64,000 nt of DNA from Zoroaster sp. YZ-2022 (lineage: Eukaryota > Echinodermata > Asteroidea > Forcipulatida > Zoroasteridae): the NCBI GenBank assembly GCA_029582265.1, contig CM055823.1, positions 21,773,290 to 21,837,289 on the forward strand, read 5' to 3'. The position numbers were made by a program, and so were the translations under genes. The notes beneath the pieces are model-generated. The model was not told the origin of the DNA. It was given only the letters and a program-made list of their open reading frames with translations, and did not search any database. This document shows, one piece after another, positions 10,218-18,143 of this stretch. Position 1 is the stretch's first letter; the number at the start of each line of letters is the position of its first letter.

Positions 10218-11503
10218 CAACAGCATCCTACGTAAGACCGTTTAATATTAAAAAAGAATACGAAGAAGCATTTCCAAAATCGAACGACTCTAACGAGAAT
10301 CGTGAGCACCAAATATTAACACCACCAGTTTGCGCTTCGCGACAGCGCGCTTCGCAACAGCGCGCTCCGCGACAGCGTGAAAACGAGGGTATAGAGCGTG
10401 TGACATTAGAAAAATCTGCCGGTGGATTTTACACAAAATCGAAAACACTAACACCCCCAGTTTGGGACGACACCATAAAACGCGAAGTATTAGATTTTTC
10501 AAAATTTTTGAATTACGATGAAGTTGTAGGTGTAAAAAATAATACACCTACAGCGTCAGCGTACGAATACGATTTTTATTTTAAAATCGAAACGGGTTAT
10601 ACGTTTAAAATTTTAATAGATATTTTAATAGGTATCAAACCTAAAGCTCATTTTAAGGTAAATGAAACGGGGTTTTATTATTGTGGACCAGATTTATCAG
10701 AAAGAATATTAGTAAACGTTTCATTATTCAAACAAAACTTTTTAGAATTTAAATGTGAAAACCCAATTGATTTTTTTATAAATTTAAAAGTTTTACAAAA
10801 AATTACTCGCAGTATTAAACGAAAAGTTCCAATAACTGTTTACGTTAAAAAAGAACGATTGTTTATCGAAACATGCACCACTGACACTGCTTCGCGTCAG
10901 CGTGCTCCGCGTCAGCGTGCTTCGCGTGAAACTAACAACGTAAGCATTTATAAGTTTGTTTACGCGCCAGTAATCGAACTTCCTATTGACGATAATTATT
11001 ACAGTCCTTACATAGTTGAAAGTAGCGATTTTGTAAAACTTAAAAAATTATTGCAAGCAAACGTAACACTTACTATTAACATGAGCAATTTAGATTACAT
11101 TAGCTTTTTAAACGATGACAATTGTGTTTACGGTACATGTTTTGAATTTGGCGATATACATAAAAAGAATATGCTTACTTATTCAGCTACTTTTGATTCA
11201 ACTCTATTTAGCGATTTATTAAAAATGTCACCTTTAAACAAAGAAATACAGTTTTTTGCACCCAAGAATGAAAAATTTCCATTAAAAATTGCGGGGTTAG
11301 TAAACGGACTAGGAAAAATTACAGCTTATATTAAAGACGAAAGTTTTTTAACGAGTGACGGGGAAAAGAACTTTAATTTAGTAGCGGTAATTCCCGTTAT
11401 CGCTGACGCGAAGCTCGCGGAGCACTCTGTCGCGGAGCATGCTGACTCTGTCGCGGAGCGCTCTGTCGAGAATCGCATGAAGCGTAAAAATAACTTTTTT
11501 TAA
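10199..11503 (+). CDS. Sliding-clamp (PCNA-like) protein, candidate
   Basis: 434 residues, first rightward gene. Residues ~125-380 read as two consecutive clamp-type domains. The first has FKILIDILIGIKPKAHF then GFYYCGPDLSERILVNVSLF, resembling the PCNA start of helix, strand, 'D-S/ERxxLxxxxL'. The second ends with YSATFDSTLFSDLLKMSPL and LKIAGLVNGLGKITAYIKD, resembling the PCNA C-terminal helix and final sheet. Residues 1-120 are probably disordered, with two LTPPV[CW] motifs (about 40 and 84). GC-rich palindromes add Arg/Gln/Ala-rich or Ala/Glu/Val-rich peptides at about 45-61, 230-243 (between the two domains) and 403-423. The ATG at 10199 follows TATAATAA and lies within the TIR. The call rests on remembered family patterns, not a search; an unrelated replication factor is the main alternative. 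Confidence 0.5.
   Translation: MEITKYSTASYVRPFNIKKEYEEAFPKSNDSNENREHQILTPPVCASRQRASQQRAPRQRENEGIERVTLEKSAGGFYTKSKTLTPPVWDDTIKREVLDFSKFLNYDEVVGVKNNTPTASAYEYDFYFKIETGYTFKILIDILIGIKPKAHFKVNETGFYYCGPDLSERILVNVSLFKQNFLEFKCENPIDFFINLKVLQKITRSIKRKVPITVYVKKERLFIETCTTDTASRQRAPRQRASRETNNVSIYKFVYAPVIELPIDDNYYSPYIVESSDFVKLKKLLQANVTLTINMSNLDYISFLNDDNCVYGTCFEFGDIHKKNMLTYSATFDSTLFSDLLKMSPLNKEIQFFAPKNEKFPLKIAGLVNGLGKITAYIKDESFLTSDGEKNFNLVAVIPVIADAKLAEHSVAEHADSVAERSVENRMKRKNNFF
10332..10379. repeat. GC-rich palindromic repeat, in-gene copy 1
   Basis: Three tandem units of the form GCTTCGCGACAGCGC in an otherwise AT-rich gene, translated as Ala-Ser-Arg-Gln-Arg repeats. One of about a dozen occurrences in the Polinton, others at 10889-10928, 11401-11470, 11545-11566, 12531-12565, 12670-12708, 13156-13186, 20937-20953, 21182-21197, 25126-25146 and 25431-25466. 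Confidence 0.85.
10889..10928. repeat. GC-rich palindromic repeat, in-gene copy 2
   Basis: Tandem GCTTCGCGTCAGCGT-type units lying between the two predicted clamp domains, at the position of the interdomain loop where an insertion would be tolerated. Confidence 0.85.
11401..11470. repeat. GC-rich palindromic repeat, in-gene copy 3
   Basis: The same units in inverted orientation (GCGGAGC, CTCTGTCGCGGAGC) near the C-terminus of the first gene, giving a different peptide (Ala-Glu-His-Ser-Val type). The element is therefore tolerated in both orientations. Confidence 0.85.
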
Positions 11504-11731
11504 ATAAAATCAAAAGATTTTAGAGAATCGTTGTTGGTAGAATACGCGCACGCTTACGCGAAGCGACAATTTGACGATTTTGAAAAAGTTTTAGCGCGTA
11601 TACATTTTGAAATTAAAAATAAAAATATTGATATAGAGTATGAAAATCTTAAAATTTTAAACATTACATTTAAGCGAAACATTATAAAAAACAATAACAA
11701 ATGCAACGAGAAAGAAACGAATCGAAATTAA
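11504..11731 (+). CDS. Open frame in phase with the first gene, no ATG
   Basis: The frame continues directly after the TAA at 11501-11503 for 75 codons without an ATG. The translation is Lys/Asn/Ile-rich and probably helical (for example DDFEKVLARIHFEI). It might be an eroded separate gene, a readthrough tail, or a chance frame. The GC-rich unit at 11545-11566 lies within it. No family recognised. Confidence 0.25.
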   Translation: MKSKDFRESLLVEYAHAYAKRQFDDFEKVLARIHFEIKNKNIDIEYENLKILNITFKRNIIKNNNKCNEKETNRN

Positions 11732-11907
11732 TGAGTGCGCTTGTGTTCGATATTATTGATAACTTTAATAAAAGCGCGGTTAGAGTTATCAATAACAATA
11801 TGAATATAGAGAATGATTTTCTAAAAATAAAAAGATTAAAATCTTTTACAGTAATAAAAGAGTATGGAAAAAATAATCGTTCCTTGCAGATGGTTAATAA
11901 TTGGTAA
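11701..11907 (+). CDS. Small hypothetical ORF (68 aa)
   Basis: Starts at ATG 11701 and overlaps the preceding frame by 31 nt. The translation begins MQRERNESKLMSALVFDIID and is rich in Asn, Lys and Ile. It overlaps the start of the Cys-rich ORF at 11864 in another frame. No family recognised; modest support from the compact, same-strand arrangement. Confidence 0.35.
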   Translation: MQRERNESKLMSALVFDIIDNFNKSAVRVINNNMNIENDFLKIKRLKSFTVIKEYGKNNRSLQMVNNW

Positions 11908-12160
11908 ATCGTACAAATGTTGCGTGCGTAGTTCACCTAACGTATACTATTGCGCTTTTCATCATTTTAAAATTAAAAACGGTAAAACCTCGCCGGTTGA
12001 GTGTAAAAAATGTTAAAAAGGTACAAAAACAACAACGGGTTTATGTACAAGCTGCGCAAGAGCATTAAAAGTAAAAACTTCTTACCAAATGAATAAAAAA
12101 GCTACACGGTTGTTTAATTTAGTAATGGTAGAACTTAAAACAAAGTTTTTTGTTGAGTAA
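11864..12160 (+). pseudogene. Cys/His-rich (zinc-ribbon-like) ORF with one in-frame TAA
   Basis: From ATG 11864 the frame is open for 50 codons, meets TAA at 12014-12016, then stays open for 47 more codons to the TAA at 12158. Cysteines are spaced as in small metal-binding proteins: single Cys, CC, YCAFHH, CKKC immediately before the stop, and GLCTSC shortly after it. Motif pairs on both sides of the stop argue that it was one gene with a recent nonsense change, or a read error. A short functional product ending at 12016 is the alternative. Function unknown; small Cys-rich viral proteins of this kind may bind nucleic acid, which is inference. Confidence 0.5.
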
Positions 12161-12167
12161 TATCAAT

Positions 12168-12485
12168 ATGGGTGAACTATTAAGAACGTGTATACTTTCG
12201 CTTATTGATGATTTAAAACAGCTTCTAGCGGTGTCGAGAGAATTTATATTTTTAGAATATTATATTAAAAACATTCCCGCACAACGATTGATTATACTCG
12301 TGCGAGAAAAATTAGTTCCAGCGTCAGAGTTGTTTAAATCTAGAAATTTAGCTGGTATAAAAGAATGTTTACACGCACTCGGTTTAGACATGTATTATAG
12401 CGAGTTGCAGAGTATAAATGAAACAAATAAATCTATAATTTTTTGGCATTTAGAACTAATTGTAAACATTGTACTAAAACTTTAA
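12168..12485 (+). CDS. Hypothetical protein (105 aa)
   Basis: ATG 12168 begins MGELLRTCILSLIDDLKQLL, preferred over an upstream TTG. The protein is predicted to be mostly helical and Leu/Ile-rich, with no membrane segment long enough to be certain. It follows the Cys-rich ORF by 7 nt and ends before a GC-rich hairpin (12536-12562) separating it from the convergent leftward genes. No family recognised. Confidence 0.45.
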   Translation: MGELLRTCILSLIDDLKQLLAVSREFIFLEYYIKNIPAQRLIILVREKLVPASELFKSRNLAGIKECLHALGLDMYYSELQSINETNKSIIFWHLELIVNIVLKL

Positions 12486-12535
12486 AGACTTTTTCGCGTC
12501 ATCGGTAGAAATTGTACGGAGGAGGTCGCTCCTCA

Positions 12536-12562
12536 ACACGCTCCGCTACTTGCGAAGCGTGT
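12536..12562. terminator. GC-rich hairpin between convergent genes
   Basis: ACACGCTCCGC and GCGAAGCGTGT form an 11-bp stem with one mismatch around a 5-nt TACTT loop. It lies between the convergent ends at 12485 and 12591 and belongs to the GC-rich repeat family. Service as a transcription or mRNA end signal is inferred. Confidence 0.45.
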
Positions 12563-12590
12563 TTCTGGGTGTAATAATTTTTATTTATAC

Positions 12591-13232
12591 TCACTTTAAA
12601 CTCAAAAGTTTTTCTATAAGAATTTGTTTTTCTTCAGAGTCATCAGTTTCAACCTCTGTTTTTGTTTTACGCTGTCGCGAAGCGCGCTGTTGCGAAGCGC
12701 TCTCGCGGTTTCGGATTTTTTCTTTCATTTTATAATATTTATCCCGCTCTTCGCATACAAGTACAAATTCTTCTTGACTGATGTAACCGTCTTCTATAGC
12801 TTTACTAACGTGGTTTTCAATCGTGTTGAGTTTACTCATAGCTAAAATTCGTATTTCATCGTGTTTTTTAGCTTTTTTATACAGTTTATTTTTTACATAT
12901 CTAAGAGCAAACGCCCCTCCACCCAGCCCTAAAGCTAAACCTTCTAAAGCGTATCCCACGGGTGACGATATGACTGTAGCGATACTAGCTATTCCGATGG
13001 CTCCTGCTCCCATACAGCCCAATTCAGCTATTGTTTCTACAACATTACAAACGTTGATGGTTTTATTATATTTTTTATATACAGCTTCGCGTTCGTTAAT
13101 TTCGTTTCGTAATTCTTTTTGAATGTCATCGATGTTTTTCAATCTAAATATTTTAGCGTTAGCGCGCTCTGCTTCAGCGGTGTCAGATAAAACTGTTAAA
13201 TTTGGATAAAGCACGTTCGTTGATTCACTCAT
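12591..13232 (-). CDS. Conserved Polinton membrane protein (213 aa)
   Basis: Resembles a protein I recall from many animal Polintons, characterised by a Gly/Ala-rich hydrophobic hairpin (GAGAIGIASIATVISSPVG, then ALEGLALGLGGGAFALRYV), a basic KKAKKHDEIRILAMSKLN segment, and a helical EDGYISQEEF region. Function unknown; a membrane-associated virion component is a reasonable inference. Two parts derive from the GC-rich repeat: TAEAERANAK near the N-terminus and ASQQRASRQR near the C-terminus. Last gene of a leftward block with small spacers to the twin paralogues upstream. Confidence 0.75.
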   Translation of the reverse strand: MSESTNVLYPNLTVLSDTAEAERANAKIFRLKNIDDIQKELRNEINEREAVYKKYNKTINVCNVVETIAELGCMGAGAIGIASIATVISSPVGYALEGLALGLGGGAFALRYVKNKLYKKAKKHDEIRILAMSKLNTIENHVSKAIEDGYISQEEFVLVCEERDKYYKMKEKIRNRESASQQRASRQRKTKTEVETDDSEEKQILIEKLLSLK

Positions 13233-13252
13233 TGTTTATTAATAGTAAATAT

Positions 13253-13750
13253 TTAAATTGGAATATTTTTAATTTTAACCTCATAACAGATTCCTTCATC
13301 TAAAGATCCAAAAAAAATTAGATTCACATATCGTTTGGTATCGGTTCCATTAATATTTTGAACGTAGCAAAATATACATTCTAAATATCGTGGTTCATTA
13401 GTGAAATCAAAGTTACTATTTGGGGGAAAAACAATTCTTACTTTTCCTCCATTGGGATCAAATCGATCACTTTCAACTATAGAATAAGAATTATTTTCAC
13501 CTATGTTCATTTTAGCATAAAATGAATAAAATATTATATCAATAAATGTATAAATAACTATCATATTTTCATACCATAATATTTCAATACTGTGTTCCAT
13601 AAAAAAAATGTGGTTATCTTCGAGTTCACTAGGTTTGAAGTGCCCGGTTTTTTTATACAAAAAAGAAACATCGCTCTTTACGCTTGCACTCACACTACCA
13701 CTATCGCTACTTTGCTCGCTCGTTCGACCGGGTCCGTAAATACTCGCCAT
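13253..13750 (-). CDS. Twin paralogue A, unknown function (165 aa)
   Basis: Starts MASIYGPGRTSEQ and shares its first 27 residues exactly with the neighbouring gene at 13766-14266. The following ~115 residues diverge strongly, but the endings are again related (FFGSLDEGICYEVKIK against FFGALNSKICFNIKIK). Predicted mainly beta-strand, without signal peptide. The position between a membrane protein and the penton suggests a minor structural protein, which is inference. The start is preceded by TATAATAAAT. Confidence 0.7.
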   Translation of the reverse strand: MASIYGPGRTSEQSSDSGSVSASVKSDVSFLYKKTGHFKPSELEDNHIFFMEHSIEILWYENMIVIYTFIDIIFYSFYAKMNIGENNSYSIVESDRFDPNGGKVRIVFPPNSNFDFTNEPRYLECIFCYVQNINGTDTKRYVNLIFFGSLDEGICYEVKIKNIPI

Positions 13751-13765
13751 ATTTATTATATAAAT

Positions 13766-14266
13766 TTAATTTAACGGTAAACTTTTAATTTTTATATTAA
13801 AACAGATTTTAGAATTTAGTGCGCCGAAAAAAGTCGCCTCTACAAAAACTTTTGAAACACCACGCATTTTAAAACACATTTCGTACTTTAAATGTTGCGT
13901 TTCATTATCGATAAAATGAAATTTATCATCTCGTTGTGGAGAAGGAATGTGATAAACATTGGGTGCATAATCACGCGTTACTGAGTGCGTAGCAAAACTA
14001 TTGGTTTTTATAAATTGCGTAAAAATACTACAGTATGTGGGTGAAATGTTAAACATAAAAAAGGGTTGTTTAAAAACATCGTGCCATCCGAGTACAACGT
14101 TATATTTTTCGATGAGAATAGTTTTTTGTAAAATTTCATCTCTATTTAAATATCCATGATGTTCGTAAATTTCGCTAGGCGAAGTATCGCTCTTTACGCT
14201 CGCACTCACACTACCACTATCGCTACTTTGCTCGCTCGTTCGACCGGGTCCGTAAATACTCGCCAT
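13766..14266 (-). CDS. Twin paralogue B, unknown function (166 aa)
   Basis: Paralogue of the 165-residue protein downstream, with the same Ser-rich 27-residue N-terminus, encoded by DNA differing at only about one position in the shared ~80 nt. The middle region differs; the C-terminal strands are related. The duplication is tandem, 15 nt apart. The preserved N-terminus may be a sorting or cleavage signal, or a gene-conversion tract. No family recognised. Confidence 0.7.
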   Translation of the reverse strand: MASIYGPGRTSEQSSDSGSVSASVKSDTSPSEIYEHHGYLNRDEILQKTILIEKYNVVLGWHDVFKQPFFMFNISPTYCSIFTQFIKTNSFATHSVTRDYAPNVYHIPSPQRDDKFHFIDNETQHLKYEMCFKMRGVSKVFVEATFFGALNSKICFNIKIKSLPLN

Positions 14267-14268
14267 AT

Positions 14269-14943
14269 TTATACAATCTCTAGATTTAAAATAACGGGGA
14301 AACCGTGATTATTTATATCTCTACCTTTTGAATCTTTAATTTGAAAGCTCAACGCGTTAAAAGTACCGATTTTAAATTTTTTAAACGTTGGACTATTATA
14401 TTCCATAAACATACTATTTCCAAACGATTGTCCTTGTAAGGGAAAAACGTTTAAGACGGTGTTAGGCTGCCCATTAAAATAATTATCGGTTGTAGAAATC
14501 TGATCGCAATGAATGTATAAAATTTTAAAAAGTTGTACATCAATTTTTTTACTATATTCTCCTACGGTTAAAAATTCACTGTGTAGTCCGAGTAAATTAG
14601 CTAACCCCGGCGAAAATTTAATTGATTTATCGCCATCGTTTAACTTTAGCGCGTAAACACCCGTTGATTTATTGATCGTAAACGTTATCCAAGACTCGTT
14701 TTTTGAAATTATATCTATAATTTCATAAATGTTGTAAAGCCCCGGCTCTATAAATTTTACAACATTATCTAATCTCGTTGTACGATAGGTTATTCGTTCT
14801 TTTTTACGTACGTTATAATATCCTACCCAAATGTTTGCGCTAAGTAATGATATCGTGAGAGTACCGCTACGATTATCGATAACGTTGCCTAATTGAATTT
14901 CTCCACCATTTCTTTCAATTTCTAATTCAACGGTATGAAACAT
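14269..14943 (-). CDS. mCP: Candidate minor capsid (penton) protein
   Basis: The ending FPLQGQSFGNSMFMEYNSP, a Lys-rich strand, then SFQIKDSKGRDINNHGFPV and a final LNLEI strand is the pattern I associate with Polinton penton-type single-jelly-roll proteins. Earlier strands include the MFHTVELEIERNGG start, a Gly-Leu-Tyr-Asn-Ile strand and SPGLANLLGL. The likely start is the Met at 14943. An ATG farther upstream (14982) would overlap the divergent gene by 13 nt and add an unlikely hydrophobic leader. In such viruses pentons close the fivefold vertices of the capsid; function is inferred from family. Confidence 0.65.
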   Translation of the reverse strand: MFHTVELEIERNGGEIQLGNVIDNRSGTLTISLLSANIWVGYYNVRKKERITYRTTRLDNVVKFIEPGLYNIYEIIDIISKNESWITFTINKSTGVYALKLNDGDKSIKFSPGLANLLGLHSEFLTVGEYSKKIDVQLFKILYIHCDQISTTDNYFNGQPNTVLNVFPLQGQSFGNSMFMEYNSPTFKKFKIGTFNALSFQIKDSKGRDINNHGFPVILNLEIV

Positions 14944-14969
14944 TTTAATATTAAATTTTATAATAATAA
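14944..14969. promoter_or_regulatory. Divergent AT-rich promoter between penton and 445-aa gene
   Basis: Only 26 bp, all A/T, separate the two preferred start codons, including a TATAATAATAA-like string directly before the rightward ATG at 14970. It must serve both genes if the Met at 14943 is the true penton start. Confidence 0.5.
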
Positions 14970-16307
14970 ATGACGTTTCCATTAGAATTCGAGAGTAATT
15001 TTATGTATCCATACGAGCAATCTGGAAATTTCAACGCGCCTCTTAATTTTAACGCTACCGATTTAACGAGTATAAATATTTACGTTAACGATAACGATTT
15101 TTTTGTTGCGCATTTTGATAATGTTTTTAGCAACTACAAGTTACCTCGCGTTAAAAGCGATAGTGTTGTCGATGTTTGGAATTCTAACCAGCTTAAATTT
15201 TATCAAAATCAAATAAATTTTACGACGTATTGCGCTACGACAAGATGTGGCGTGAGTTATCAACATTTAATGCATTCTAACGCGATGATTAGTAGTTTTT
15301 TTAGATTTCACGTTTATTATCAAATAAGGCGATTGTTAAAAGAAATGAGCTGCCCTACATCTTTTCAAAATTATTTTAGCGCTTTCGATAACAATGTAGA
15401 TAGTAGCGCTTATAAAAGACTATGTAAAGACTTTCATTTATCGCAAGTTTCCAATTGGAAACAACAAGTTGACGCGTACAGCGGCGGATTAGGAACCGCT
15501 TATTATTACCGTAACGGCTACATTCCAGTACCGGGAAACAATTACGATAAAAGTAGTTTAAACGTAATCTCTACCGAGGTGACTGATTACGATTATTATA
15601 AAACTGCGACTAAAATGAGCTTTGGAGACCATCCTTCGACTTATACAGTCGCTTACATTTCACAATCTCCATCTACTCGCGCAGCTTGGACAACATTTAT
15701 AATCGACGAGTCTGCAGGTTTTACGGACGTTGGTACGCAACGCATTAATGACTCTATAAGAACGTACGTGTACGCGTTATTGGGAGCTCAAGCGCGAGTT
15801 AAAAGTTCGTTTATCGCATCTGGTGTTGGTTTAGACGCTCAACGTGAATTTATAAATATAACTGAAGCTGAGATTGATTCTCCGGTCGATTTGAGTATGA
15901 GTATTCAACGATATCAAGATGTTTTACAAAATGCTCGTTCTCAATTAAACTTTTGTTTGGGAGAAAATTTATACATGATGCCTAGCGATATGAATTTACG
16001 AATAGGCACTTATGCGGGGTACAACAATAATATATTGATAGCGACGAGCGATTTATTGTTGGGTTCAACTTTAGATACAAATTCAACGCCAGCCGCTGCC
16101 CCTATTCCGCCGTTAGAGCAATCGTCGTTGCCATTAATTGCTAAACACGTGGAAGAACCTACACAAGAATTAGACTCTATGCTAGAATCTACGCCAGATG
16201 GCCATAAAGAAGAAAAAAGTGCTTTGATCGTTGGTATTGCAGTTTTAGGCACGCTCGGCGTTATGATTTACGAATTGTTACGCTACCGCTTTTTGTGTAT
16301 AAGCTAG
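14970..16307 (+). CDS. Conserved Polinton protein with C-terminal membrane anchor (445 aa)
   Basis: Resembles a conserved Polinton protein recognisable by NQLKFYQNQINFTTYCATT, RFHVYYQIRRLLKEMSC and GGLGTAYYYRN. I know no assigned biochemical role. A Pro/Ala/Glu/Ser-rich linker precedes one hydrophobic segment (ALIVGIAVLGTLGVMIYELL) near the C-terminus, making it a tail-anchored protein, consistent with a virion or assembly role. The stop at 16305 overlaps the end of the convergent 443-aa gene by 30 nt. Confidence 0.75.
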   Translation: MTFPLEFESNFMYPYEQSGNFNAPLNFNATDLTSINIYVNDNDFFVAHFDNVFSNYKLPRVKSDSVVDVWNSNQLKFYQNQINFTTYCATTRCGVSYQHLMHSNAMISSFFRFHVYYQIRRLLKEMSCPTSFQNYFSAFDNNVDSSAYKRLCKDFHLSQVSNWKQQVDAYSGGLGTAYYYRNGYIPVPGNNYDKSSLNVISTEVTDYDYYKTATKMSFGDHPSTYTVAYISQSPSTRAAWTTFIIDESAGFTDVGTQRINDSIRTYVYALLGAQARVKSSFIASGVGLDAQREFINITEAEIDSPVDLSMSIQRYQDVLQNARSQLNFCLGENLYMMPSDMNLRIGTYAGYNNNILIATSDLLLGSTLDTNSTPAAAPIPPLEQSSLPLIAKHVEEPTQELDSMLESTPDGHKEEKSALIVGIAVLGTLGVMIYELLRYRFLCIS

Positions 16308-17609
16308 AACTAGTACTCCAACCCCCGTTAACGCTAACCATAAATGTTTCGTCGCCCATGTAACGACGCTAGAAGCTGTTTTAAATAACCAACTTACAAC
16401 CGTACCGATAATAGCCGGTAAAGCGGCTAAAGCTTTTGTTCCTAATTTAGACAATACATTAGCTAGATTTTTTAATGTTTTTTGTATCCACTCTTTTACA
16501 TTACCAGATGGTGGAATTGGTGTGGGTGGCTTAGGAGTGGGTGTGGGTGGAATGGGTTCTGGAGTTGGTTTGGGTATAACAGAACTTACAGTTTTAGTAG
16601 CCTCTGCAACAATAAAAGCGACGGTCATACTAATAGCTGTTAGTATACTAACAATCGTTACGCCTTGTTCTCTAAATAAAGTTTTAATTTTATCTCCTAA
16701 CGTAATGTCTCTCGTTAACATTTTTTGAAACGTTTCTTTAATTCTGTTGATTTGACTACGAAGAATGTTTTCGTTCACACTCGTAGCTTCTAATCTCGCT
16801 CGTCTTTCATCCTGTTTTTCTCGTAGTAGTTTACGTAATTTTTCTGTTTCATTTACATCTTCATCGTCTCGATCTCGAGCGCTTACGTATTCTTTTTCGA
16901 GATTAGATATTTCTTCATCAAGCTGGCTCAATTTAGCTAAATTTAATTCAAGTTGACCTCGAGTCGTTCGTAAAGCTCTATCGAGCCCCATGATTTCTCG
17001 ACGCGGAAGCATAAGATCTGTTTCTTCATCTCTCATATTCTCTATCATCACCATTTCGATAGCTTCTTCTACTTTTTTAGATTTTTCTACCATTTGCATC
17101 GGTATAGCTGGTAACCTTCTACCACTACTTGTTCGCTCTTCCACCGGTTTTTCCGTTTCTTCTATAACATTTACTATAGTTTCTTCACCATATACACCTA
17201 ATGGTAATAAATCTTTTATAGTTAAACCGCTTATTCCACTTATTTTTAAAAAGGTACCCTCTTTTCCTCTTCCTAGATTCGTTAGTCGTATTTCTTTATC
17301 ACCTTTTATAAAATAGAGTATACTTCTTCTTTTTTCATCTAATTTCTCTATAAACCTTGTATAGTCTTTAATAGCTTTTTCATAGCCTATACTCTCATAA
17401 AAATCATTAACTGTTGTTCTAAGTGCCACAGATTTTAAAGATAAATTTGGTTCATTAAAATACGTTTCACGTTCCCGTGATCTTGCAAACTCATTAACAT
17501 TATCATTATTATCACCATCAAACATTTCATCATCATCAAGCATTTCATCATCATCAAGATTTTGTAATAACGGATCTAACTCCATAAGATCGCGTCCTCC
17601 TTTTGCCAT
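16278..17609 (-). CDS. Conserved Polinton coiled-coil membrane protein (443 aa)
   Basis: Recognisable as a recurrent Polinton protein: acidic N-terminus, central charged coiled coil (LDRALRTTRGQLELNLAKL through EKLRKLLREKQDERR, roughly residues 208-285), then the diagnostic KIKTLFREQGVTIVSILTAI leading into a first membrane helix. A Pro/Thr-rich linker, VKEWIQKTLKNLANVLSKLG, and further hydrophobic helices follow (ALPAIIGTVVSWLF and LWLALTGVGVLVLAY). The function is not established; a structural or membrane-active virion protein is inferred. The N-terminal acidic repeat DDDEMLDDDEMFD is low complexity. Convergent overlap of 30 nt with the 445-aa gene. Confidence 0.8.
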   Translation of the reverse strand: MAKGGRDLMELDPLLQNLDDDEMLDDDEMFDGDNNDNVNEFARSRERETYFNEPNLSLKSVALRTTVNDFYESIGYEKAIKDYTRFIEKLDEKRRSILYFIKGDKEIRLTNLGRGKEGTFLKISGISGLTIKDLLPLGVYGEETIVNVIEETEKPVEERTSSGRRLPAIPMQMVEKSKKVEEAIEMVMIENMRDEETDLMLPRREIMGLDRALRTTRGQLELNLAKLSQLDEEISNLEKEYVSARDRDDEDVNETEKLRKLLREKQDERRARLEATSVNENILRSQINRIKETFQKMLTRDITLGDKIKTLFREQGVTIVSILTAISMTVAFIVAEATKTVSSVIPKPTPEPIPPTPTPKPPTPIPPSGNVKEWIQKTLKNLANVLSKLGTKALAALPAIIGTVVSWLFKTASSVVTWATKHLWLALTGVGVLVLAYTQKAVA

Positions 17610-17616
17610 TTTATAA

Positions 17617-18060
17617 TTACTTTGTATCTTTTTTAAATAATTTATAACTAGCGTAGCCCACTAAACTCATGCCAATAATTATAAATACAATTTCTCGAGT
17701 TTTTTGATCTTCGCTAGGAACGTAAAATTCTTCTAGCTGCGGTTCGTCGTACAAATCAGGAGGTAAATTTATTCGTTCGTTAGTTATGATAAAATATTCA
17801 TTCATCGCATCATCGATGCTGTTAAATGTTCTTACCGCGCTCGATTCTTTTTGGATTTTTTCATTTAAATAATCTAGATATTTTAAACGCTTTTTACTAA
17901 ATTCGTCTCTAGCTTTCGAAAGTTGCTCTATCGCTAAATCGTGTCTTTTTTGTTCTCGTTGAGCGTCGTTTCCTCGTAAATTACTAAATAAAAAATTGCC
18001 ACCGGTAAATGCTAACGCGTTGACTAACGCACTTCCAACCATCATCACTACAGATGCCAT
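17617..18060 (-). CDS. Conserved Polinton membrane protein (147 aa)
   Basis: Starts MASVVMMVGSALVNALAFTG, an N-terminal hydrophobic segment, followed by an Arg/Lys/Glu-rich helix (QREQKRHDLAIEQLSKARDE) and a C-terminal membrane helix (EIVFIIIGMSLVGYASYKLF). The order hydrophobic, RHDLA helix, SEDQK, final TM matches a small protein that recurs in Polintons. It lies 7 nt upstream of the 443-aa gene on the same strand, so the two are likely co-expressed. Function unknown. Confidence 0.75.
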   Translation of the reverse strand: MASVVMMVGSALVNALAFTGGNFLFSNLRGNDAQREQKRHDLAIEQLSKARDEFSKKRLKYLDYLNEKIQKESSAVRTFNSIDDAMNEYFIITNERINLPPDLYDEPQLEEFYVPSEDQKTREIVFIIIGMSLVGYASYKLFKKDTK

Positions 18061-18086
18061 TCTCTTTTATGGTTTGTAAATAAAAA

Positions 18087-18131
18087 AAATTATTATATTT
18101 AACAACACATTTTTAAAAATTATTATATTTA
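18087..18131 (+). promoter_or_regulatory. Two copies of a 15-bp motif upstream of the capsid gene
   Basis: AAATTATTATATTTA occurs exactly at 18087-18101 and 18117-18131. The second ends 12 nt before the major capsid ATG. An identical third copy is at 21414-21428, 11 nt before the ATG at 21440. The fixed distance suggests a late-type promoter element. Confidence 0.55.
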
Positions 18132-18143
18132 CTAACATCAAAT

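Noticed and set aside
11484..11523. A 40-bp GT...AG mini-intron that would bypass the stop of the clamp-like gene
   Set aside because: Joining there leads to a stop within a few codons, and the length is below typical animal introns.
14944..14982. Upstream Met start for the penton protein
   Set aside because: It would overlap the divergent gene's start and add a leader unlike the family. The Met at 14943 begins the conserved part.
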